Assembly: GCA_037178855.1 (NCBI GenBank)
Contig: JASJZC010000003.1
Span: forward strand, 992,001-1,056,000
Direction: 5' to 3'
Length of the DNA: 64,000 nt
Source: Oscheius sp. JU75
Taxonomy: Eukaryota; Nematoda; Chromadorea; Rhabditida; Rhabditidae
The translations under genes and the position numbers were made by a program. This document shows, one piece after another, positions 47,750 through 57,437 of the stretch (positions are counted from its first letter, which is position 1; each line of letters opens with the position of its first letter). The notes below the pieces were generated by a model. That model made no database searches and was not told the DNA's origin. It was given only the letters and a program-made list of their open reading frames with translations.

Positions 47750-49777
47750 AAATTTGACAAATGAGGCAATTTAAGATTTAATTTGCAATTATCATATACT
47801 TTCTATATGTCGCAACATGCTAGTCTTCCAAACATCGGTGCTCATTCGCGCAGTTCTCATCCATACTTCTCCTAACTGAGCTGTGAATTCGTCCCTCCAT
47901 CTGGACTTTGGTCTACCAGACATTCTTCTTCTCCTCCACGGTCTCCATTCTAAGAGGCATTTTGTCCATCTATCGTCGTTCATATTCGCTATCTTCCTGG
48001 CCCAGTTCCACTTCCTCTTCACCCATTCTATTCTAATATCTGGTAGTTTGACGGTTTCTTCGAGCCATTCATTAGTTCGTCTGTCGAGGAGAGTTACTCC
48101 AACCATTCTTCTCATCATCTTTCGTTGTGCTGTTTTCAACTTCATAAGATCCTTTTCTCGGTGTCTCCAGGTTTCTGATGCGTATAGTAGACATGGTTCG
48201 ACACACATCTTGTACAACCTTCTCTTTTGTTTAAGATGAATTCTTCGGTTAGTGAAGAGATCGTAGTATTTGTTGTACGCAGACCAACCTGAGCGGATCC
48301 TTCTGTTGACTTCAAGAGATGTATTCCTGTCGAATGAGACCCTGGATCCTAGGTAGATAGTCCTGGCAGTACGGAACAGGCTGGCCATTGACTGTGATTG
48401 GAGTGTGGTTGCAGTTGGTCATCAGCTTGGTCTTTTGACAGTTCAGAGTAAGGCCTACTTCTGAGCTCCGCTGAGCTAGGTCCACTAGCATCTTCTCGAG
48501 TTCTTCGGCCGTATGTGAGAAAAGGACTGTGTCGTCGGCGTATCGGATGTTTTGCAGAAATCGTCCGTTGACCTCGACTCCGAGTCCATCCCAGTCCAGA
48601 GTTCGGAATACATCTTCGGTGACCGCTGTGAATAGAGAAGGCGAAACTGTGTCTCCTTGAAGTACACCTCTTTGCATGTTAACTTCCACTTGTTTGCCGC
48701 ATACTCGCACATAGATCTTGGTTGTGTTGTAGATGAGCTGGAGGACGCGGATCATCTTCGCCGGCACACCTTGTCGATTGAGGGCATTCCAAAGGGCTCC
48801 ATATTCAATGGAGTCAAATGCTTTGGAGTAGTCGATAAAGGCGATGTAGAGCGGAAAGTTGTACTCAACGGCTCTTTCTATCAGCTCATTCATAACTTGG
48901 ACGTGGTCCGTAGTAGAGAAGGACTTTCTGAAGCCGGCCTGCTCAGGTGGTTGGTTTTCATCCAAAGTTTTCTGCATTCGAGAGAGTAGAATTGAACTGA
49001 ATACTTTGAAGATGACGGAAAGTAGAGCGATAGGTCGGTAGTTTCTGATATCCAGTGGGTCTCCCTTTTTGAAGAGAAGAGATATTGTCGAATCCGTCAA
49101 TTCATCTGGTAGAGCCTCATTCTCAATGATCCGGTTGTAGATGTCAGCTAATGGTTTGGAGAGTATTTCTCTGCTTAGAAGTAGCAAGTCGGAGGTTACT
49201 TGATCGGGACCTGGTGTCTTGCCGAACTTTAACTTGGAAACAGCCTTCTCGACTTCGCATTGAAGGATTGGTGGAATTTCGTCCTCATTCTGCAGATTTG
49301 GAAGCTGGGCCGGAATGCGACTTCGATACAGGTCATCGTAGAAGTCCTTCACCGCTGCTCGAACATCTTTTGGATTTGACAGGACTGTTCCGTTCTGATC
49401 GGATATTTGCGTCAGAGCCTTCTTAGCTGTCGTGTTTTCCCTCAAGGCCTTTTGTAGACTACGTCCCTGTAGAAGAGCATCTTTGAGTCGATTGTGATGT
49501 TTCAAACGAAGGTCTTCCTTCAACGATTCACGTAGAGCTTTGTTCACTACACTGAACTCGATGCGGTTCCTCCGTGTTCCAGGACGATGTTGGAGCTCGT
49601 GTCTCTTTTGGAACAAAGTTGTGGTTCGTTGGGAGATGTGACTGGTCTTGGGCACGGGGACAGAGGCAACATCTCTTGCGTTGAGAACAAGTTGACGTAT
49701 TTGACTGTATGAGCTCATGTTCACGTGTTGGGCCATGTCTTCAGCAGCGAATCGAAACAGAGGTTTGTTTAGCTGGG
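47750..49777 (-). mobile_element. 5'-truncated LINE-type retrotransposon
   Basis: A roughly 2.0-kb insertion with reverse-transcriptase coding on the minus strand. The 5' boundary is set at about 49777, because sequence homologous to the kinase exon at 62545 resumes there. The 3' boundary is approximate; AATAAA-like sequence (minus strand) occurs at about 47731-47736. No apurinic-type endonuclease domain is present, indicating 5' truncation as is common for LINEs. Confidence 0.8.
47792..49776 (-). pseudogene. LINE reverse transcriptase, frameshifted
   Basis: The upstream frame (to 48312) carries the reverse-transcriptase palm and fingers: KTPGPDQVTSDLL, NYRPIALLSVIFK, AFIDYSKAFDS, GVLQGDTVSPSLF and the catalytic RYADDTVLF. 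The downstream frame (from about 48370 to 47792) carries the usual C-terminal region: NRRIRSGWSAYNK, LLYASETWRHREKD and GRPKSRWRDEF. The two frames should be continuous in this family, so an indel near 48340-48370 breaks the gene. With the endonuclease part missing too, the copy is inactive. Its relatives are RTE/Jockey-like LINEs; I cannot place it more precisely. Confidence 0.85.
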
Positions 49778-50190
49778 ATTCGTCAGTTGCAGAGAGATGT
49801 ACAGCTTTCGATGTAGCAGCTGTCTCTAAACAGCTAAAATCAGAAGAATTCGCGGAAATATCTACCCACAACCTATCTAAAAGCAAACCGGAAGCAGTAA
49901 AATTCAAGTACTGCCAAATTCAGGGACCCCATAAAAGGGAAATCATAGGGTATAAGTCTTTTTCAAAGCTTCCTCGCAAAATAATTTCAGACCTAAGGAT
50001 GTTTTGTGCAGACTTTACAGGTGCAAAAGATGCAAAATCTAGCTCAAGATTACAAGGGAGCAGGATTGATGAGGATGTTGTGAGATCTGAAAATGCTCGA
50101 GCCAGGGCTCTGGCTATAGAAGCAGAACATAGCCGGTTTCATAATAGCAGTGGTATTGTGGTCGAGTTATACGGATACTGTAATAAAAAG
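49778..50190 (+). pseudogene. Kinase-like N-lobe fragment cut by LINE
   Basis: Begins SVAERCTAFDV, the same segment as the first exon of the kinase at 62.5 kb ([11 protein letters not shown]), both in frame. It continues as one open frame to KREIIGYKSFSK (position of the VAVK strand), then AIEAEHSRFHNSSGIVVELYGYC (helix C and the next strand of a kinase). After that it breaks off into simple sequence, with no catalytic loop or DFG. The retrotransposon lies immediately 5', on the opposite strand, so this looks like a kinase gene destroyed by the insertion. Confidence 0.6.
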
Positions 50191-50308
50191 TACGGACCAA
50201 TATCTCTATCTCTCTGTCTTGGGTCTATGTCTTTCTTTGCACGGACTCGATAACGACAAAATGACCGTGTTTTGGCAGCTAAATTCAGCAGAGAACATAG
50301 AGGATACT

Positions 50309-50606
50309 TCAGTAATGTCTTATCCCACCCACAGTGTTTTGCCCCAGATAGAACTGAAAGAGTCTCTGTTTCCCTGTCTTCCTGTATCTTCTCTCTCTCT
50401 TGACTCACGTAGTCCAAGGAGATACAGTCTCCCAATATCAGAAACAAGCAACCCAGAACATTCCAAGTCACTGTCTTATTGGTTCCAGGTTCTTCGGGCA
50501 TGACAAAAGTATCCATAGTAGTGGACAAGGTAAATATGAGAGTAGCCTGTCCGGAAGTAGTAGTCTCCCAACTGTCACGGAAGGTAGAGCGTGATATTGC
50601 CTTCAT
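50309..50606 (-). CDS. Small membrane protein, two exons
   Basis: Exons 50606-50409 and 50353-50309 join in phase to give about 80 residues. The N-terminal 45 residues are Ser/Thr-rich with a possible N-glycosylation site (NKT), followed by a hydrophobic span WNVLGCLFLILGDCISLDY and a short tail ending GGIRHY. Same size class and layout (short soluble part, Cys-containing span, two exons split by a GAGAGAAGATACAGG-type intron) as the other tiny genes of this region. Family not recognised. Confidence 0.5.
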
Positions 50607-51146
50607 GGATAGACAGAGACGGAAACTAATTTCTCCCCAAGGATCCTATTAGTATCTCAGATTCAAAAAGCGTGCTAATTATCAATAATAACTTCTTTTA
50701 CGATGCCGACTTATTATATTTTCAAACGTTATCTCCATCCTGACGGTGATCAGTTGCGCACCGTCCTATTGTCTCCTCATCAACTTCCCTCGACCGAATA
50801 GTTGGGAGACGGCCTCGTACCAGTCATTCTCTTGTGTAGATGAAAGTGAGAGACACAGCTGCTAGTTGGCGCCTAATTTCGAAACTCGGATTGAACTGTT
50901 TATGCACTCTCAATCATTCTGAGCGCGTGACTTATGGCCGCTTCAAGGAGACTCCTCTCTGTGTGTTGGTCTGATGTCTCTCGACTTATTCAAAGCTTTT
51001 CTGTCTTTCTGTACGTTCTCTTTGACTCATTCCTCTTCCATGCACAGTCATAGTCACTTGACTCATAGCCCACTGTCTGCCCTGCCTATCCCTGCTTTAT
51101 TCTGAAACAGGTTATCTACCTCTGTCTCTCGACCCTTTTCCAGACC

Positions 51147-51566
51147 ATGTCTACCTATGTCTTCATTGCTGCCTACCTGAGCCAGGTCGAAAAAGTTGTC
51201 TCGTCTCTGGAAGTCACTTTGGACCGTCTATCAGAGACTCTTTCTCATCCTCTCACCGTGAGTTCTGTTTTTCCTTTGAGACTTCTTGAAAAACATATGT
51301 TTTCCGTCTCGTAATAACTGGTCAGCTTTCGAGCGCTCTAACCATTAATTGGGGAAGACACACCTATGACTCTTTTTCTAGAGGGAGAGAGAGAGAGAGA
51401 GAAAGAAAGAGAAAGAGAAAACTATGACTCTTTACAGACCAGTCGTCTCAATGAGATTTCCCGGCTGGAGTCTCTTCTTCGCCAGAACAGTGAGGAGGAG
51501 ATCAGTCTGGGAGCCAGTATTGGAGGATTCGGAGTCGAGGAGAAGAAGAACAAAGACAGGAAGTAG
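51147..51566 (+). CDS. Small coiled-coil protein
   Basis: Two exons, 51147-about 51258 and about 51437-51566, joined in phase with GTGAGT and TTTACAG signals, about 79 residues. It begins MSTYVFIAAYLSQVEKVV and forms a long amphipathic helix (LEVTLDRLSETL, SRLNEISRLESLLRQ), then Gly/Glu/Lys-rich tail. The ATG lies three bases after a CAG acceptor. The size and layout resemble small subunits of coiled-coil complexes, but I do not recognise it. Confidence 0.6.
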
Positions 51567-51867
51567 ATTACCAAATGCCATATCCTACTTTGAATGAACG
51601 TGTATACAAATGTGGCATTTACTAGTCCAAGTTTAGGGACCATTTCTAGCAAATCCCATTAATTTGACGTGTCGATATGGCTGTATGGACGCCCCCGGAC
51701 TGACTGAAGTGTCTCCGTCTTGTTGAATACTACAAGCTGCTGCTCTGTCTATCTTCGTTAGTCAATTTCGGTGTCTCCCTTGTCCCAACAACTCTCCCCA
51801 TGCCCACGATGTAACAGCCATGTAAACCCGTAAAAGACATGAGTCTCATTCTTCTGAAGGGGTAGCT

Positions 51868-52090
51868 TTGTTCCAAAAATCTTTATCAACTATCTCACTA
51901 TCATTTTTTAGAATGGAGATTCTCTTTCTAGTGATGTTAATCATTTGCTGCGACCGGAATAAGACTCTTTTTTTCTCTATCTCTCTGTTTATCTGTTTCT
52001 CTGTCTCTCTACCATCTTCTCCAGATGGACAGTTTCGACTGGCTCGTCCAGATTGTCCTTCTAGCCGGTCGTCTAGCTCTCATCTCCTAG
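51868..52090 (+). pseudogene. Partial copy of small Cys-rich membrane gene
   Basis: Bases 51868-51951 repeat 45355-45437 nearly exactly, including the TTTTTTAG acceptor and the first 13 codons (MEILFLVMLIICC). The similarity then stops at CGACCGG. Downstream at 52025-52090, after a TTCTCCAG acceptor, a 21-codon ORF encodes another hydrophobic peptide (MDSFDWLVQIVLLAGRLALIS). It could be a re-used exon or a chance ORF. Confidence 0.5.
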
Positions 52091-53187
52091 TTCGGTATCA
52101 GCTTTGGGATTCGGGTGAGTTCAGATCCTGCAATACACCTAGATACATAGATCCTGGCAGTCGTGTACGGATTCGAGGAAGAGAAACAAGAAGATAGCCT
52201 TGTTCAGAGACAAAGACCAGTCGCTTGAGAAGTTAGAAGAAGGGTCTGTCCAGCTGGATAAAGAAAGGAGACATAGAGAGGCAGAACTGAAGTCGATGGT
52301 TTGAATATGAAAAATAAACTGGTACTCTCTCGGTTCTACTGTCACTTTACTTTATAAAGTTCGTTACTGTTTCAAAATGAAAAAAGTGCAATTTGTTAAT
52401 TACCAAAACGACAAAAGTGTTAGCCCTATGCGGGCATTGTCTATGGATTGCCTTCGTGTCTCTGTCTGTCTGATGCCAATATTGCCAATTAGTGTGCACT
52501 ACTTTGTACAAGCAAAATCACTCACTAACTGTTTGCAAGTCAAATCATTTTGGAGATAGCTTCTTTGGGAGCTCGACTGGAGGGAAACTTGCGGGCGGGT
52601 TGAAGTGAGAGGGAAGGCGACCAAGACAGGCTGACAGAAGGGAATAGAGACCAGGTAAAGGTTATAATGTCGGAAGTCGGTGCGAAAACTAGGAAGTAAG
52701 TACAAAGGCTTGCAAGTGGGCTCAAAGGGTAAGGTAATGGGCTCGATGAGTGGCAAGAAGACTGAGAGGAAGGGAAGCGGGTTTAACAGGTAAGAGAGTC
52801 TGTTCTTATATCAAAGAATGGGAAGTGGGCTCAATGAAATGGAAGAGGGCTCAAAGAGTGAAAAGGAAGTGGATTCGAGGGATAGGAAGTGGTTTCTAAG
52901 AGTGGGAAGTGGATTTAATGAGCTCCAAAGGGCGAAACTTTCTACTAATAAACAGAAGCACAACAGAACAAATTTCACGGAACAACTACGATGAACATTT
53001 GAGTGGAAAATCTATCGGTGTGGCTACCGATAAAAGCGTGGGTATCCAAGACGTGCTCGAAGCTTTTGTTCACAGAAAAGAAATTTTCTGGAGGAATAAA
53101 TCAAAAAGAAATGATCAGTAGTGCTTTTGATCAAACTTTATCCGACAAAAAAAAACAATAATCGGAGCAAGATATAAAAATTACTGA
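52091..53187. other. Gene-poor stretch upstream of transposon
   Basis: Scattered short ORFs only. A 60-codon plus-strand ORF at 52377-52559 and a 70-codon one at 52909-53121 show no family features. Pyrimidine-rich and 'GGGAAGTGGGCTCAA' style repeated words occur at 52790-52920. Confidence 0.4.
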
Positions 53188-53406
53188 CAAGGAAAGCCTT
53201 TCAACTTAATTTGGACTTTGGCAACGAACAAGGTGCCATTCGATAGCTCTAAACATGGGTATAACGGGGTGTATTGCCAAATTCGCTTAATCCCTCCCTG
53301 GTCCGAGATATAACGTTTTTAAAAATGGCGCTCCCGTATCATCTCGACGTCTAAGCCGCAGGATCCGCCGTGATAGACTTCGAAGGCACCAAAAATCATG
53401 GCAGCG
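53188..53406 (+). repeat. Outer terminal inverted repeat, left
   Basis: Near-identical inverted partner of 56899-57116, including CATGGGTATAACGGGGTGTATTGCC and ATGGCGCTCCCGTATCATCTCG. The only differences noticed are scattered single substitutions. Confidence 0.85.
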
Positions 53407-53878
53407 TATAGTCTATTTCCAACCTCCAGCGGCACTTACGAATTCTTTAAAGGTAGAATGCGAAAGGTCTTGCGAGGAAATTACAGTAGCCCGGGCTCAG
53501 AGTCGCTATTTTTGAGTGTTTACAGCCATTTTTTCGTTGTTTTAACATTGGCATTGGATTCGGGGCCTAAGAATATCTACTTGACACCCATTTTTGTAGA
53601 ATAATCTACTAGAAAAACCCCTAAAAAAGCGTGGAAGCCGAAAATGGGGCTCTGCTCACATATTTTGGCATTTTTCAACGTTTTTCTTAGATATTTCCTC
53701 TAAATTTGTTGTCAAGTAGGTTTATGCATGTCTAGAATTCGGTTACACAGTCAGAATTTGTAAAAAGTATGCGGAAAATGGAGAAAACTCAAACTTTTGG
53801 AATTTTTTGTTCGCGCGCAAATACTGTGCCGTCAGCGTTCAAATTCAGGTGCCGCTGAACGTTGGAAATAGACTATAG
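53407..53878. mobile_element. Short inverted-repeat insert in left arm
   Basis: A 472-base block flanked by TATAGTCTATTTCCAAC at one end and its reverse complement at the other, with CAGCGGCA also shared. It ends at TA dinucleotides, as in Tc1/mariner-type MITEs. No ORF of note. Confidence 0.65.
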
Positions 53879-53881
53879 TAT

Positions 53882-53935
53882 GGTGGTGAGCGCAGTGGGC
53901 TGGGATGCAATTACATGCTGGTTCGGATCCGCACC
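53882..53935 (+). other. tRNA-like sequence with pol III boxes
   Basis: GGTGGTGAGC...CGCACC reads like the ends of a tRNA, with an A-box-like TGAGCGCAGTGGGC, a B-box matching GGTTCGGATCC and, 2 bases after it ends, a run of nine T that would terminate RNA polymerase III. The anticodon arm is not well formed. It lies in the inner arm of the inverted repeat, mirrored at 55438-55491. Confidence 0.45.
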
Positions 53936-54362
53936 AATTTTTTTTTTCTTACTTTTTTTCGTCTTTTATCTGTGACTATGTGCTTTGACTTTGACTATGA
54001 AACTGGTGCCGGACGCCCTTTGGCCTGGAAAGGCATTAAATAGATGTCTGCATTGCCTTTTTTGGAAATCAAGTTAGTTTGTACAACTTCAACAGGAAAA
54101 ACTTTGTTTTTGTGAACGAATCCACTTCAACACCAATGATATTGGATAATGTAGTGCGAGAAACAGAAATACTGATCACAGAAGAGACAAAGTATGAAAC
54201 CAAACCCTTGACAATTTGCAATCGAACATATCTGGGGGGTAGTTGGAAAACAAATTTGAACAGGGGTTTTGAAAGGCGGAGGGTGAAGAAGCTGGTAGCC
54301 CGACGCATACCAACTATACTGCCTAAATGAATGAAAAGCGTGATGAGTGAACTGTCGATGGG

Positions 54363-54938
54363 TCAATGAATTTGCCTGAAAGAAATATGACTTCGTTTGA
54401 TGAAAAAACTGACTTTGAGTAAGTTATCTCTTGCCGCTACTTGGAAATCGATTTGATTTGCCAGAGCAAAGCTTGTGATTCTCTTGACAAACTTTTTCAC
54501 ATGGTAAAAACCATAAACATCGAGTGGCTGGATCATAGAGGTGGCTCCGCCAGGGATATGGCGTAGTTCAAAGTCCATGCCAGGTGGAACAAGAGAATGG
54601 ATCAGATCCGTATCCTTGAATGACGGCCACGAATCGACCAACAGCAACATCTTGTTTGGCGGAGAGTCGAAAACGACATTCTTAAACCAGTCCCTCATGA
54701 GGTCCTTGTTCATGATGTGCGTCTTATTGGCACGAACGACAAGGTCTTTGGTTTGGAAAATGCCATTTCTATAAAAAAAGACTGTTAACTTTAAAAAGAT
54801 CGCTAACTTGGGGAACAATCCACTAGACTCCTGGAGCACCACATACAGCTTCTCACGCAAAACCCCGTTACAACTGATCATAGGAAAAACTGTAAGAGTG
54901 AGTGAGAGCAGAAGCTGTCTGTACGATGCGTTCCACAC
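54363..54938 (-). pseudogene. DDE transposase C-terminal region
   Basis: The open frame includes KMLLLVDSWPSFKD (an Asp of the catalytic triad followed by the usual turn) and IPGGATSMIQPLDVYGFYHVKK, the signature of pogo/Tc5-type DDE transposases. Upstream catalytic parts are not in this frame, so the protein is partial or needs splicing from exons at 55.2-56.3 kb. A start Met is annotated only because it happens to be in frame. Confidence 0.7.
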
Positions 54939-55437
54939 TCCTCTTGCCTTTGATGTCGAGAGTTCTAGCAGTTCCTAGGTGAATCCGGATTGGTCAGCAT
55001 TCCAGATGTGATCCAGCATATAATTAGCGGCGACAATATCACTTCGGACTTGAGCCACGAAGGAATCAGCTGCGGCCTTGATCGCTGCAGAGTTTCGGAA
55101 GGAAACACGGCTAATGAACTTCGTAACTCTTCGACTCACGATGTTATGTTTCTAAAAAACCGTAAAACTTTACCAGCACTTCACTAACCTTCATCTTCCT
55201 CTTCAATTGTCATAGAGCTGGTAACAGAACTTTGCAAAATGACTTTCAATCGATTTGCCAGACGGCGCTTATCTCGACTCAATTCGGTGTCCTTTTCCAG
55301 CCCAAATTCTTCAACCAGAAATCCGAGGATTTTAGATGGGTTCATGTGGAAACTAAAAAGTTTGCGTCGTGAAAACAAACATAAAGAAAAAGCATAGTCA
55401 CAGATAAAAGACGAAAAAAAGTAAGAAAAAAAAAATT

Positions 55438-55491
55438 GGTGCGGATCCGAACCAGCATGTAATTGCATCCCAGCCCACCGCGCTCACCACC
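55438..55491 (-). other. tRNA-like sequence, mirrored copy
   Basis: Reverse-complement counterpart of 53882-53935 with the same boxes and a run of ten T after its 3' end on the minus strand. Differences from the left copy are a single base or so. Confidence 0.45.
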
Positions 55492-55546
55492 ATACTATAG
55501 TCCATTTCCAACGAATAGCGGCAGTAAGCCAAATAAATTTTTTAAT

Positions 55547-55610
55547 CGGGGATCCGAACTCCCGACTCCACGATCCGTTGACCGCGCCACCTGGCATTGC
55601 GCCATGGATG
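55547..55610 (-). other. tRNA-like fragment in transposon
   Basis: On the minus strand TGGCGCAATGCCAGG resembles an A-box and GAGTTCGGATCC a B-box, with a near-complete T-arm (CGGGA/TCCCG). No acceptor stem could be paired, so it is probably a tRNA-derived piece, not a working tRNA. Confidence 0.35.
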
Positions 55611-55612
55611 CA

Positions 55613-56326
55613 TTACCGGCGCGGGCATTGCTGAAGGACTAAGACAAATACCATTGTGTCTAATACTGGATTTCCGCAATGATTTCCGCAATAACACAAA
55701 AACGCATCCCTGTCTCTCAACCCGGTTATGCGTTTCAAAAATGCGTGTCTGAGGCGGACCAGGTACGGGGTTTCATAAATGATGCACCTGTCCGTAACTT
55801 TACGGAATGAGAATCCTAAAGGAGTCAACATTCTCCACAGACTGGACACACCCCATTGAAAATCGTCTCCTAGCTTCTCCTTCATCTTATTCGAAAGGGC
55901 AGTCAAGGTAATCCGTTGACCGGCCTTGTACTGAGCATGAATTTCAAGGCGAATACTCGCCAAGATATCCGCCGGGATCTTGTTGAACAAGCGTTGACCC
56001 TTTGAGCTAGGAGTTTGACTAACAATGGTGTGGTCACTACATTTCGGAAGCACGGCAACCTCTTCGTCAGAAGACTCGGAATTGTTTTGGTCACGTTTAG
56101 AGACGGGCTTTTTGATGGATTTTCGAACGGTTTCGACACTGATTCCACAGGCACGAGAAGTGAGGTCGACTGGATTTCGGAGATTGGCAAGAGAAGGACC
56201 AACAGCGGCGGAAAGCTTCACCATGAACCGGTGAACACGAGAGACTATGGTGGTGGACTTGGCGCACATTTTAGACCCTCGTCTCAGCTTCTTCCTCTTG
56301 GACAAGGCGACATTTAAAAATGGCAT
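55613..56326 (-). pseudogene. Transposase N-terminal DNA-binding region
   Basis: 237 codons beginning MPFLNVALSKRKKLRRGSK, basic, with a helix-turn-helix (LTSRACGISVETVRKSIKK) and a winged-helix-like segment (LTALSNKMKEKLGDDF...WRMLTPLGFSFRK), then RLRHAFLKRI, the usual lead-in to the first catalytic Asp of Tc1/mariner-type transposases. The frame ends before a recognisable catalytic core. It is probably the front half of the same transposase as 54363-54938, but the join (through 55184-55468) is unresolved. Confidence 0.55.
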
Positions 56327-56898
56327 TCAACTAAAACACAGGAGTTTTCAGTAAAAATGTTTATTCACTCTTTTTAAACTATTTTTACCGAAAAAGTTGG
56401 GTCGGACAGTAATACTAATTACAAAGCCGAAATAAATTAAGAAAAACCTGGGAGTTTGTGCGGGGCTCCAGCTCTTCTTTTCCAACTTGGACGGCGACTG
56501 TGGACGTCTTCGGGAGTCCTGGACCACAGCCGACCGATCGTCTTCTACGCGCGGAAGAGACGTCAACGATGACGGAGCTGTTGAGCATACCTGGAAGAGA
56601 TTTTTTATGAGAAAATAGTGTAGAAAACACTGGTAAGAAGGCATGAATAAGAAGAAACTAAGAGACGAGTCTACCACTCACTTTCTTTTAGCATAACAAT
56701 AAAAAAAACAACTACAAAATATCAACAAAAATGACAAGAAACGGAAAATATATAGAAACAAGCAAAGTTGAAAATGTCAAAAAAAAACTTTGAATTCGCG
56801 CCGCATTTTCCGAGGCCCGTGATGGGACCCGATTTTTCGTTTTCGAAAAACCTTTAAAGAATTGGCTCACTTCCGCTATTCGTTGGAAATGGACTATA

Positions 56899-57116
56899 CG
56901 CTGCCATGATTTTTGGTGCCTTCGAAGTCTATCACGGCGGGTCCTGCGGCTTAGACGTCGAGATGATACGGGAGCGCCATTTTTAAAAACGTTATATCTC
57001 GGACCAGGGAGGGATTAAGCGAATTTGGCAATACACCCCGTTATACCCATGTTTAGAGCTATCGAATGGCACCTTGTTCGTTGCCAAAGTTCAACTTAAG
57101 TTGAAAGGCTTCCCTT
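56899..57116 (-). repeat. Outer terminal inverted repeat, right
   Basis: Inverted partner of 53188-53406; ends in AAGCCTTTCAACTTAA read on the minus strand. Confidence 0.85.
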
Positions 57117-57257
57117 GTGAGATCCGAAGACTGGGAGGGCAAAGCTTGGCGTACACGAGAAAATACGTACGAATGGCGGGAAACGAAAGGAATTGTGAAA
57201 GACAAGAATAGAATGGGGACTGGCGCTGGCTTACTGACGTTTGTCATTTCTGAGCAA

Positions 57258-57437
57258 ATGACTATTGAGGTTAATAAACAGAAGCATTTCAATCACTATT
57301 CTACTGTCTTTTATCGCTTGAATTTGAATCCCAGCTATCTCCTCGTCTGTATCATTGTTCTCTTTGCAATTTTCTTCTGCCTGAAGAAGATCTGCAGCTG
57401 CTGTCGTGACAATATCAACGAGATTTTGACCGATTAA
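57258..57437 (+). pseudogene. Truncated paralogue of 43.1-kb membrane gene
   Basis: Open frame MTIEVNKQKHFNHY then LNPSYLLVCIIVLFAIFFCLKK and CSCCRDNINEIL, then GAT-TAA. The copy at 43.1 kb reads GAT-TAC at this codon and continues, so a single substitution ends this one early. The frame begins inside the edge of the transposon's flank and has a plausible ATG. It may still be expressed as a 59-residue peptide, since the membrane span and juxtamembrane Cys pair are kept. Confidence 0.5.

Larger units (their letters stand above)
55496..56898. mobile_element. Inverted-repeat insert in right arm
   Basis: A 1.4-kb block with TATAGTCCATTTCCAACGAA at 55496 and the inverse at 56898, a slightly diverged version of the ends of the left-arm insert. 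It contains the HTH-bearing ORF 55613-56326 and another tRNA-like stretch at 55547-55610. Confidence 0.65.
53188..57116. mobile_element. Inverted-repeat DNA transposon, 3.9 kb, composite
   Basis: Sequence beginning at GGAAAGCCTTTCAACTTA (53191) recurs inverted at 57113 downwards. The outer arms 53188-53406 and 56899-57116 match over about 220 bp; inner arms 53879-53990 and 55398-55495 also match in inverted order. Each arm is interrupted at the same TA by a secondary element (53407-53878 and 55496-56898). Minus-strand ORFs inside resemble parts of a DDE transposase. Likely Tc1/mariner-superfamily, pogo or Tc5-like, by the QPLDV signature in one ORF. Confidence 0.8.
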
